From assembly GCF_014284275.1 (NCBI RefSeq), contig NZ_JACOFU010000001.1:124001-188000 (forward strand): 64,000 bases of DNA, in the 5' to 3' direction. The notes under the pieces are model-generated. The model had not been told where the DNA came from. It worked only from the letters and a program-made list of their open reading frames with translations, and ran no database searches. Positions 53,953 through 62,437 of this stretch are shown here, one piece after another; position 1 is the stretch's first letter; every line of letters starts with the position of its first letter. Source of the DNA: Affinundibacterium amnicola. Its GTDB lineage: Bacteria > Pseudomonadota > Gammaproteobacteria > Burkholderiales > Burkholderiaceae_D. The translations under genes were made by a program, and so were the position numbers.

Positions 53953-54540
53953 ATGAAAAAAGTGATTGCACCAGTGACAACGCCCGCGGCGCCACCTGAG
54001 GTTGGGGTTACCTTACAGCGTTTACGGCTAGAAAGAGGGCTAACTTTGGAAGACTTATCCCGCACTGCGGGAGTGTCGAAGTCAATGTTGTCTCAAATTG
54101 AAAGAGAAAAAGCCAATCCAACGATTGCGGTCGCTTGGCGTCTTGCAAATGCGCTTGGCATCGGTATGGCTGAGTTGTTGACATCCGAAGCACCGAAAAT
54201 TGATTTGATTCGCATGTTAGAACCGCATGAGACACCGACCTTGCCGGGCGAACATTCTGGCTATGTATTAAAAATATTAGGTCCGATGGAACTGGCCGGA
54301 CGTTTCGAATGGTATGAGTTAATTCTCGCGCCCGGCGGTGCCTTGGTGTCTAATCCGCATGATCCGGGTACATCGGAACACTTAACCTTGATTGCTGGCA
54401 GTATCGAGGTCGAAGTCGATGGGGCAAAGAAAAAACTCAAGGTGGGTGGCACTGCTCGGTATGATGCGGATCGTACTCATGCGATTCGTAATGTGGGTAA
54501 GACGGAAGCCAAAGCATTGATGGTGGTGACGCATAGATAG
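53953..54540 (+). CDS. XRE-family regulator with C-terminal cupin domain
   Basis: A 195-residue regulator. Residues ~20-78 form a helix-turn-helix with LEDLSRTAGVSKSMLSQIERE; ~110-190 form a cupin with APGGALVSNPHDPG and EHLTLIAGSIEVEVDG. Such proteins bind a small ligand in the cupin, often an amino acid or its product. Divergent from kbl with operators between, so it probably controls the threonine degradation genes. Confidence 0.92.
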   Translation: MKKVIAPVTTPAAPPEVGVTLQRLRLERGLTLEDLSRTAGVSKSMLSQIEREKANPTIAVAWRLANALGIGMAELLTSEAPKIDLIRMLEPHETPTLPGEHSGYVLKILGPMELAGRFEWYELILAPGGALVSNPHDPGTSEHLTLIAGSIEVEVDGAKKKLKVGGTARYDADRTHAIRNVGKTEAKALMVVTHR

Positions 54541-54759
54541 TTTGGTGCTGCTTTTCTTTGTAAGAATTTTTGCGTGATGACTCTTTATTTAGGTGAATTT
54601 CTTTCATTCCTAGTTTGTTTTTGATCGGTCTTGGCCGATTCCATGGAAAATTTGCCGCTTCTTTGATGGAAATTCGCTTCGTGCTGAATTTCCTGCTGCA
54701 ATGCAAGATATAATTAAGCTGAATCCCTTCTTTGCTTACTTTTATCTTTAATCTCAATC

Positions 54760-56232
54760 ATGCAATACCTGTCCACTCGCGGTTACGCAGCATCTTCTGA
54801 TTCTACTGTTTCATTTTCTGAAATCTTACTTGGCGGTTTAGCACCAGATGGTGGCCTGTATTTGCCGAAGTCATATCCGCAGGTAAGCCCTGATGAATTA
54901 AATGCATGGCGCAATTTAAGCTATGCTGATTTGGCCTTCGAGGTGTTGCGTAAGTTTGCAAGCGATATCCCAGAATCAGATTTGAAAGCGATTACGACTA
55001 AAACTTACACCGCTGAGGTATATAAGAATGCGCGTCAAGACGAATCTGCATTAGCAATTACGCCGCTCAGAACCTTACAAGAAAAAGATGGCTTTAAGCT
55101 CATCTTGCAGGCATTGTCAAATGGTCCAACCTTAGCATTTAAAGATATGGCGATGCAGTTACTCGGTAATTTGTTCGAGTATGCATTGGCAAAGAATCAT
55201 TCTGAACTGAATATTTTTGGTGCAACCTCAGGAGACACCGGTAGTGCGGCAGAATATGCCATGCGCGGGAAAAAAGGCATACGGGTTTTCATGCTATCGC
55301 CACATAAGAAAATGAGCGCATTTCAAACTGCGCAAATGTTTAGTCTGCAAGATCCGAACATTATCAATATCGCGGTGAATGGGGTGTTTGATGATTGTCA
55401 GGACATGGTAAAAGCAGTGTCGAATGATCTGGAATTTAAGCGTCGTCAAAAAATTGGCACCGTCAATTCGATCAATTGGGCACGTGTTGTTGCCCAAGTC
55501 GTTTATTACTTCCGCGGCTACTTGTCGGCGACCACTAATAATGATCAACAAGTTTCGTTCACGGTTCCTTCTGGTAATTTTGGAAATATTTGTGCTGGTC
55601 ACATTGCGCGTATGATGGGTTTGCCGATTGCACAGTTAGTCGTCGCAACGAATGAAAATGATGTGTTGGACGAATTCTTCCGTACGGGTATTTATCGCGT
55701 GCGTAAGTCTGCCGAGACTTATCACACGACTAGTCCATCAATGGATATTTCTAAAGCTTCAAACTTTGAACGTTTTATTTATGACTTGCTCGACGGCGAT
55801 ACCGCACGTCTGGCGGCCTTGTTCAAGAAGGTTGACACCGAAGGTGGCTTTGATTTGTCAGGCCAAGCGGGTAGTGATGGTGATGAGTTTAAGAAAGTTG
55901 CTCAGTTTGGATTCGTCTCGGGTAAATCTATACATGCTGATCGTCTGCAAACCATACGCCAAGTTGAGCAAGATTATGGTGTGACTGTCGATACGCACAC
56001 CGCCGACGGTATTAAAGTGGCACGTGAATACATGCAAGCTGGTGTGACCATGATCGTGCTGGAGACTGCATTGCCAGCAAAGTTTAACGAAACTATACGT
56101 GAAGCCTTGGGACGTGATGCGGAGCGACCAGCGGGTTTTGAAAATATCGAAAGCTTGCCACAACGCTTTGAAGTGATGGATGCTGACGTCAGCAAAATCA
56201 AGGCCTTGATTGCTGCGCATACAGGTCTATAA
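54760..56232 (+). CDS. thrC: Threonine synthase
   Basis: A 490-residue PLP enzyme (long form) converting O-phosphohomoserine to threonine. Lys128 in TLAFKDMAMQ is the Schiff-base lysine; GATSGDTGSAAEYA and SINWARVVAQVVYYF are conserved. It lies among threonine catabolic genes but on the opposite strand from kbl-tdh, downstream of the XRE-cupin gene by 220 bp, so a separate promoter is likely. Confidence 0.97.
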   Translation: MQYLSTRGYAASSDSTVSFSEILLGGLAPDGGLYLPKSYPQVSPDELNAWRNLSYADLAFEVLRKFASDIPESDLKAITTKTYTAEVYKNARQDESALAITPLRTLQEKDGFKLILQALSNGPTLAFKDMAMQLLGNLFEYALAKNHSELNIFGATSGDTGSAAEYAMRGKKGIRVFMLSPHKKMSAFQTAQMFSLQDPNIINIAVNGVFDDCQDMVKAVSNDLEFKRRQKIGTVNSINWARVVAQVVYYFRGYLSATTNNDQQVSFTVPSGNFGNICAGHIARMMGLPIAQLVVATNENDVLDEFFRTGIYRVRKSAETYHTTSPSMDISKASNFERFIYDLLDGDTARLAALFKKVDTEGGFDLSGQAGSDGDEFKKVAQFGFVSGKSIHADRLQTIRQVEQDYGVTVDTHTADGIKVAREYMQAGVTMIVLETALPAKFNETIREALGRDAERPAGFENIESLPQRFEVMDADVSKIKALIAAHTGL

Positions 56233-56240
56233 AAATGGGC

Positions 56241-56269
56241 GGGTGAGCATCGATGAACGATGTTCACCC
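56241..56269 (+). terminator. Hairpin after thrC
   Basis: GGGTGAGCATCG / CGATGTTCACCC with five-base loop and one G-T pair. No T run follows, so it may be a transcript-end stabiliser rather than an intrinsic terminator. Confidence 0.45.
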
Positions 56270-56297
56270 AGTGGTGCTGAGTTGGCTCGTTCTTTCT

Positions 56298-58679
56298 TCA
56301 AGACTCAAGGGATTTGTTGCCAGAATTTGCCAGTGGTAAGGTAAAGTAAAAACTGGAACCCTGTCCTTCAATGGAATTGAATCCTATCTCGCCTTGCATG
56401 CGTTCCACCATTTCCTTGCAAATCGATAATCCTAAGCCCGTGCCACCTTTGCGTCGTGTGCTGCTGCTATCAACTTGAGAAAATTTCTTAAATAAGCGAT
56501 CTTGATATTGCTGTGGAATCCCTTCGCCATAATCTTTCACCGTAAATTTGACGCTGTTAGCCAGTTTAGTGATGCTAATCTCAACCTTGTTTCCCGACTT
56601 GGAAAATTTTGCGGCATTCGATAATAGATTTGACATGACTTGGTGTACGCGCTGTGGATCTGCTTTTACCGTCAGTTCTTGCTCTGGCTGATCAAATTCA
56701 AAGCGGATTTGATATTGTCGGGCGAAGCTTTGATTATTTTCTATGCTTGTCGTTATCAGGGAGCTAGCCTCCAATTCTTGCAGCTTAAATTCCATTTTTC
56801 CCGCAACTAATTTATCCATGTCTAAAATGTCATTGATGATTAGTGCAAGTTGCTGTCCATTCTGTAATGCGATGTGAATCATGCGAGCCAGAGATTCTGG
56901 TAAATGACCGAAAATGCCACCTTCTATCAGTTTTAAAGAGCCAATAATCGAGGTGAGTGGTGTTCTCAGTTCATGACTAACGATAGAGACAAATTCACTT
57001 TGCATCAGCTCTAGATATTTGCGTTCGCTAATATCGCGCAACACAAAGATGACGTCGGTCTGGTTTTTTTGCTGGGTGAAAGAAATACTAAATTCGATGT
57101 GAATATCATTACCCAAATAATCTTTAATGATATTTTCACGCTTAAAGTAAGCGGAGTCTGCGACCGACTGCGCCACTTGTTGTGTCGCTGATGATTGAAT
57201 GAAGTGCTCGACTTCAGCCAGTAAGTCTGGATTGTCTTCTCCACACAATAGCTGGAAAAAATCGACACTGAGAAAACCTTCGTCAGGGAACTTTAAGATA
57301 CTGACTGCCGCTGGATTAATACTTAGCACGACACCGTTGATCGTGGTGCAAATGATTCCTTCCGCGACATTACTGAGTATCGCCTGGGTATATTCGGCAT
57401 TTGCATTGATTTGCTTTTCCGCGGCAACACGTCGACTGATATCGATGATTTGAAAAATCCAATAGGCTTTTTCTAGCTTTTCATAATTGATGAATGCAAG
57501 ACTGAGCAAGCAGGTGACATCTTGTCCGTTACGATGTTTCAAATTTAGTTCGTATTGCAAACTATTTTTATTCTGTGCTTGCCATTCTTGTCGCAAATTT
57601 TGAATTGCTAAGTTCGGCGCGATTTCTGCTAATGAAATCTTTCTTAACTCGGTTTCTTTGTATCCCAAGATTTGGCACAGCATAGGATTGGCGCTGATCC
57701 ATTCACCATCTTCATTGACTAAGGCCATACCTTGCGGTGCGGTATTAAAAGCCCGCATAAAGCGTTGCTGGCTTTCGTTGAGCGCAAAATAGGAGCGAGA
57801 TTGATGCCGATAAAATTGGAAAGTTTTTGCGATCAGAATACTCAATATGAGTGCTACCGACCAACCCGCCAATCTTTGTATGTGAGTAAATAAATGATTT
57901 TGATCAGTGGGTGCTGTCATCGCCTGAATTTCAATTCGACGACCGGGGGCGTTCACTTTTAGGCGGCTAACGATACTATGCTGTGCATCAATCTTTCCAT
58001 AGAGCGGTTTGGCATTTGGAGCAAGATCAAGATCAATAATCGCAAATTGCAATTGCAATTCTTCGCCCCGTCGTTTCGCTTTCGCAAAAATTAATTCAGC
58101 GTCCAGTACGGTGCTGACCAGGCCCCAATATTTTCCATTTTCTAAAAAAACCGGTACACGATAGGCTAAACCAATACCACCTTGCATCAGTTTTAACGGC
58201 CCGGCAAGTGCAGGGCGTTGACTGCTGATGACACGTTCAACCGCTGGCCATTGATCTTTGTTCTCAGGAAAATACATACCTAATGCCGACTCATTTCCCA
58301 AACGTGGGGCGATGGTTTGAATCCGGTTGTCGGGAGCCAGAGTGATGTTGCGAATGCTGGATTCTTGTTTTTGCAGGCTAATTAGCCATGGCTCAATTTC
58401 AGCGAGTTTGTAATCACCTTTCTTTACTTGAATAAATGCGACCAAACCAGAAGCAAGATGTATCGTTGCATTCAATTCTGATTCGAGAATCGCACGCACT
58501 TCGCCAGCGTGGCTAATGATTTTTTGCCGATCTAGGCTTTCCTGCCTACTGTGTTCCTCAAATAAAATGAGTTCGGTGGCGATTCCAGTCCCGATAAATA
58601 CAATCAATGGCAACAGACGTCCCAGCAGACGGCGGCCAAAGGATTCATGTTCTAAAAATCTGAGTGGAGGTAGTGACAT
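56298..58679 (-). CDS. CHASE-PAS-PAS sensor histidine kinase
   Basis: A 793-residue membrane kinase. A helix near 17-36, a periplasmic CHASE domain (~75-250; NITLAPDNRIQTIAP and GLAYRVPVFLENGKYWG are typical), a second helix near 270, two PAS domains (~300-420, ~430-555), HisKA with His569 in VSHELRTPL, and an ATPase domain with NLLSNAAKFS and GTGLGLSIC. No receiver domain and no adjacent regulator. CHASE domains bind small extracellular ligands, e.g. cytokinin-like molecules in plants; here the ligand is unknown. Converges on thrC. Confidence 0.92.
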   Translation of the reverse strand: MSLPPLRFLEHESFGRRLLGRLLPLIVFIGTGIATELILFEEHSRQESLDRQKIISHAGEVRAILESELNATIHLASGLVAFIQVKKGDYKLAEIEPWLISLQKQESSIRNITLAPDNRIQTIAPRLGNESALGMYFPENKDQWPAVERVISSQRPALAGPLKLMQGGIGLAYRVPVFLENGKYWGLVSTVLDAELIFAKAKRRGEELQLQFAIIDLDLAPNAKPLYGKIDAQHSIVSRLKVNAPGRRIEIQAMTAPTDQNHLFTHIQRLAGWSVALILSILIAKTFQFYRHQSRSYFALNESQQRFMRAFNTAPQGMALVNEDGEWISANPMLCQILGYKETELRKISLAEIAPNLAIQNLRQEWQAQNKNSLQYELNLKHRNGQDVTCLLSLAFINYEKLEKAYWIFQIIDISRRVAAEKQINANAEYTQAILSNVAEGIICTTINGVVLSINPAAVSILKFPDEGFLSVDFFQLLCGEDNPDLLAEVEHFIQSSATQQVAQSVADSAYFKRENIIKDYLGNDIHIEFSISFTQQKNQTDVIFVLRDISERKYLELMQSEFVSIVSHELRTPLTSIIGSLKLIEGGIFGHLPESLARMIHIALQNGQQLALIINDILDMDKLVAGKMEFKLQELEASSLITTSIENNQSFARQYQIRFEFDQPEQELTVKADPQRVHQVMSNLLSNAAKFSKSGNKVEISITKLANSVKFTVKDYGEGIPQQYQDRLFKKFSQVDSSSTRRKGGTGLGLSICKEMVERMQGEIGFNSIEGQGSSFYFTLPLANSGNKSLES

Positions 58680-59104
58680 TCGTCGGATCGGCAGAGGATT
58701 TCTTTTGATTCAAACATATTCGAGGGTTTCTGTCTTGATTTTGCCTTATTTCCTCTATGGAATGTTGTAAAGGCACGATGTCGATTTGAAAAATGCTCGG
58801 TTTTCATATGCTTCGATGTCATTTTGGAAAAAATAGGCAGCGCTTGTTCTATTTTGGCGCGCTTAGCGATCCTTCATGCACTGTTGTGGACAGACTTGCA
58901 GAATCTTCGACATGCACGACGAAATCGACTACATGACAGTGACTGATCTTAGTTTAAATACAGTGAATGGGCGGCCTATTCCTTGTTTTGTGCAGTCTGT
59001 CTGAAAGCCGCTACCTCCTTGTTGGGATTGCTTTACTGTGTATTCATCAGCTTGATTTGCTTTGTCTTTCGAAAGCGATCTACGCATAATTTACAGGAGG
59101 ATGT
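58680..59104. other. 425-bp region between kinase and ABC genes
   Basis: Divergent promoter space. A good ribosome site AGGAGG (59095-59100) closes it for the ABC gene. I see no small gene, repeat or terminator of note in it. Confidence 0.5.
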
Positions 59105-59107
59105 GTG

Positions 59108-59974
59108 ATGCTTGAAATACGCAATGTCGTTAAACAATTTGGTAAAAATGTCACCGCAGTGGATGACGTCAGCCTGCAATTGCAACGTGGTGTCGTTGGC
59201 TTGATCGGGCACAATGGCGCGGGTAAAACAACGCTAATGCAGATGATTGCAACCTTGACGAAACCGAGTAGTGGGCAGATCATTTTTCAGGGTGTAGACA
59301 TCTTGAAGTTCCCCGATGCGATTCGTACCAGACTCGGTTTTTTACCGCAAGATTTTGGCGTTTATCCGAATTTAAGTGCGCTTGAATTTATGCAGTATTT
59401 TGCTGCACTCAAAGGTGTACGTGACCCTGAGCGTATTCGATATTTGCTCGAGTTGGTCAACTTGACTGAACATGCACAGCGTTCTGCATCGGCATTCTCC
59501 GGCGGGATGCGACGTCGTCTCGGTATTGCGCAAGCCTTGCTCAATGACCCCGATATTCTGGTGGTTGATGAGCCAACTGCGGGTTTAGATCCAGAAGAGC
59601 GCTTACGTTTCCGAAATTTGTTAAGCGAGTTAGGCAATGAAAAATTGGTTCTGATGTCTACCCACATCGTTTCCGATGTCGAGAGTGTGGCAAGTGAATT
59701 GGCGATTATGCGTAACGGCAAATTAATTGGTTTTGATACACCTGAAAACATGATCACGAATGCTCATGGTCAAGTCTGGTCGGTGCAGTTACCAATCGCC
59801 GAAGCTGAATTGTTACGTCAGCGCTTTCAAATCTTACATGCGCAACGTCAAGCAGACATGATGTTATTGCGCATTGCGCATCCGGTGCAGCCGCATGCAG
59901 ATGCGGTGATGGTGTTACCAAATTTAGAAGATGCCTTAATGGCACAGCGGTATTCTTTACAAGAGGTAGCGTGA
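59108..59974 (+). CDS. ABC transporter ATP-binding protein
   Basis: A 288-residue ATPase from the ATG at 59108, seven bases after AGGAGG. Walker A GHNGAGKTT (34-42), signature FSGGMRRRLG, Walker B VVDEPTAGLDPEE and the H-loop in STHIVSD are intact. The closest type is the ABC-2/DrrA-like or bacitracin-export group, judging by GFLPQDFGVYPNLSALEF (residues ~77-94). Its stop overlaps the following permease gene (TGATG). Confidence 0.93.
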   Translation: MLEIRNVVKQFGKNVTAVDDVSLQLQRGVVGLIGHNGAGKTTLMQMIATLTKPSSGQIIFQGVDILKFPDAIRTRLGFLPQDFGVYPNLSALEFMQYFAALKGVRDPERIRYLLELVNLTEHAQRSASAFSGGMRRRLGIAQALLNDPDILVVDEPTAGLDPEERLRFRNLLSELGNEKLVLMSTHIVSDVESVASELAIMRNGKLIGFDTPENMITNAHGQVWSVQLPIAEAELLRQRFQILHAQRQADMMLLRIAHPVQPHADAVMVLPNLEDALMAQRYSLQEVA

Positions 59975-61668
59975 TGCGAGATTCCCCACTCTCAATGAAA
60001 ACCAATGCGCGCATTAATGGCGCTACAACTGACGCCACAACTTCCGTCTTAAACTCAGGCTTACATGCTGGTTCCAGCGCTGGAAAATCTCAGGTTTTTG
60101 GGCAAACACTGCATTTGTTGCAGGTGTTGGCAATGAACGAAGTCAGATTGCGTATGCGACGCTTGAGCACTTTGCTAGCGGTTATGGCGATGGTGGCAAT
60201 CAGTTGGGCAATGATCGTAGATCCAAAAACTGGATCTAGTTTAATGGCGATCAATCAATCGCGCGTACTTTACACCAGCTCTGCATTGGCAATGGGAAGT
60301 GCGAGCTTGCTAAGCTTCATCATGGCCTTGATCGGTTTTTTTCTGGTACGCGGTCGGATCGTCGAAGACATTCGCAGCGGCATTGGTTGCGTGATCGCGG
60401 CGACACCAGTGAGTAATAGTTTATTTTTATTTAGCCGCTGGCTAGGTGGTGTCGCGTACATGCTTGCCCTAGCCTTGGTAGCGATGTGTTCGATTATGGT
60501 TTTGCATGCGCTACGCGGTGACGGGCCAATTCAGCTTTGGGTGTATTTGCAAACCTATTTGTTAGTGCTTGGACCGATGTCTGTGTTTGCGGTAAGTGCT
60601 GCGATTTTATTTGATAGTGTTCCCTTATTAATGGGGAAAACGGGCGACTTTCTTTATTTTATTGCCTGGGTTTTTCAAGTGGCCATCGTTTCAAAAATTG
60701 AAGAGATGAGTTCTGGCTCTTTATCCTTATGGCTCATGTTCGACTTCAGTGGCTTAGTAAGTACGATAGTGATCTTGAAAACCCATTTGCTCACGAATAA
60801 CTTTTCTATCGGTGCAAGTACCTTTGATCCCTTGCTGACGCCAATTACATTGCCTAGCAATATGTGGACGATTCCCATGGCTATGTTACGTTTTGGTGCG
60901 ACGGGTTTGGCTTTGAGTTTGTTATTGCCAGCCATTGTTTTATTCCATCGCTTTTCTCCTGATAAAGTAAAGCAGTCGCATGCCAGAAAACGTCGTTCAC
61001 CTTTGGAAATTTTAAATGGCTGGACCAGGCCACTGGCGAAACAAGTGCAGCCATTATTGATTTGGTCGGCGAAGTTGGCGAATTTTTTTGGACAGGTGGT
61101 GGCGGATATCGCTTTAACTTTCGTTAATGCACCATTTGCGATCATTGTCTTGGTGGTGTTCACGGTGTTTGCATCGCTACTCAAGCTCAATGTATTGCCT
61201 GGACTAACGGTTTTTGTAGTGGCGTTTTGGGGCGTGTTAATTAGTGATGTTAGCACCCGTGATTTTCAAGCAGCGATAGAAGGTATGACGGCCGCTGTCA
61301 AAGGTGGTGCGGTGCGCCGTTATTACAGACAGTTATTGGCGACGATGATGTTGGGATTTTTGTTTAGCGGTGTCATCATTTTTCGTTTGAGTTTTGCTTC
61401 TCCCTTGTTTGCGCTTGCCTTGGCGGTAGGGATCATGAGTGTGAGTGCATTGGCGACCAGTTTTGGGAAGATATCGAATACCTCAAAAACATTTATGTCT
61501 TTGTACCTGTTCACTTTGTACATTTCTACTCAGGCGAATAGTGTTGCTGAATTGGATTTGTTTGGATTTAATGGTGTGGCGAATATCAACACGATAGTGA
61601 TGTACGGAACAATCGCCGCTGTAGCAGCATTAATTGGCTACATTCACACCCTGTATAAGGCGAAGTAA
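59974..61668 (+). CDS. Large ABC-2-like permease
   Basis: A 564-residue membrane protein with about 12 helices in two groups (~45-285 and ~370-560), so it may be a fused two-half permease. Its ATG overlaps the ATPase stop; a second ATG at 59995 could also be used, as the first ~40 residues are polar. The substrate is unknown. No periplasmic adaptor or outer-membrane gene is next to it, so it is likely an inner-membrane exporter. Confidence 0.85.
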   Translation: MRDSPLSMKTNARINGATTDATTSVLNSGLHAGSSAGKSQVFGQTLHLLQVLAMNEVRLRMRRLSTLLAVMAMVAISWAMIVDPKTGSSLMAINQSRVLYTSSALAMGSASLLSFIMALIGFFLVRGRIVEDIRSGIGCVIAATPVSNSLFLFSRWLGGVAYMLALALVAMCSIMVLHALRGDGPIQLWVYLQTYLLVLGPMSVFAVSAAILFDSVPLLMGKTGDFLYFIAWVFQVAIVSKIEEMSSGSLSLWLMFDFSGLVSTIVILKTHLLTNNFSIGASTFDPLLTPITLPSNMWTIPMAMLRFGATGLALSLLLPAIVLFHRFSPDKVKQSHARKRRSPLEILNGWTRPLAKQVQPLLIWSAKLANFFGQVVADIALTFVNAPFAIIVLVVFTVFASLLKLNVLPGLTVFVVAFWGVLISDVSTRDFQAAIEGMTAAVKGGAVRRYYRQLLATMMLGFLFSGVIIFRLSFASPLFALALAVGIMSVSALATSFGKISNTSKTFMSLYLFTLYISTQANSVAELDLFGFNGVANINTIVMYGTIAAVAALIGYIHTLYKAK

Positions 61669-61970
61669 CATGGTCGGCGGTGCAAGTTGCTAAGGGTTGA
61701 ATTTCCTGTTGAAAAATCAATGGATAAATCAATGACTAAATCTATCGCTGGAAAAGTCAGACTTGAGTAACCAGAGTGCAACTTAACTAGAAATAAATTG
61801 AAAAATAATTTGAGGAATAGTTGGGTGTTGCAACAGCAATTGTTTGTGGATGTTGGATTTTCTGCGACTTCCTTTAATGTTTCTATGCCGACTATTTCCT
61901 CTATAGCATAGAGTTGACGCGGGTTAAGGAATTAATTTGTGTCCTTGTCCTGCGATCGTTTAAAGGCTAA
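61669..61970. other. 302-bp stretch before the cobalamin riboswitch
   Basis: AT-rich, no convincing ORF. Must hold the promoter of the riboswitch-btuB transcript. No terminator hairpin for the ABC operon was recognised. Confidence 0.45.
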
Positions 61971-62195
61971 AATGCCGCTGTTTTGGTGCCCGCCGACATA
62001 GTCATGTCAGCAGTTAAACGGGAAACACAATGCAATTTGCATACGTGTGCTGCCCCCGCAACGGTGTACAAACGTTTGATTTTTTCGCGCTTTTTAGTCT
62101 CGTCAGGATCAAACCAGCCATCCTTCATCGCCACTGTGCTTGTGCATGGGAAGGTGTGATGGTGATGTTTGTCAGCCCGGATACCGGCCAAGATA
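61971..62195 (+). ncRNA. Cobalamin (AdoCbl-type) riboswitch
   Basis: Conserved elements in order: GGTGCC near 61985, CAGTTAAACGGGAA (62011-62024), TGCTGCCCCCGCAACGG (62049-62065), GCCACTG with TGGGAAGG (62130-62154) and the B12 box in GTCAGCCCGGATACCGGCC (62171-62189). This is the standard B12 riboswitch core. Binding cobalamin should shut off the downstream btuB. About 240 bases lie between its end and the start codon, enough for an expression platform. Confidence 0.96.
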
Positions 62196-62437
62196 AGTGA
62201 AGTATTGCGAACGGGGATGTTCGGCGATGATTTTTCTTGCCTTAGTTTTTTAGTAAAAACTATTTCTTTGAATTCATAATTTCAGCTGAAATCTGCAAGC
62301 CCAAATTGATTTGGTTTTGCTTAATCTTATTCACATCATACTTTGTATTTGAGCACCCAACGGGGATCTCGGTGGCTTATGACCTGCTATTTGTCATCAC
62401 GGGTAGTGATCGGCATTTAGCTATCAAGTAATTTATT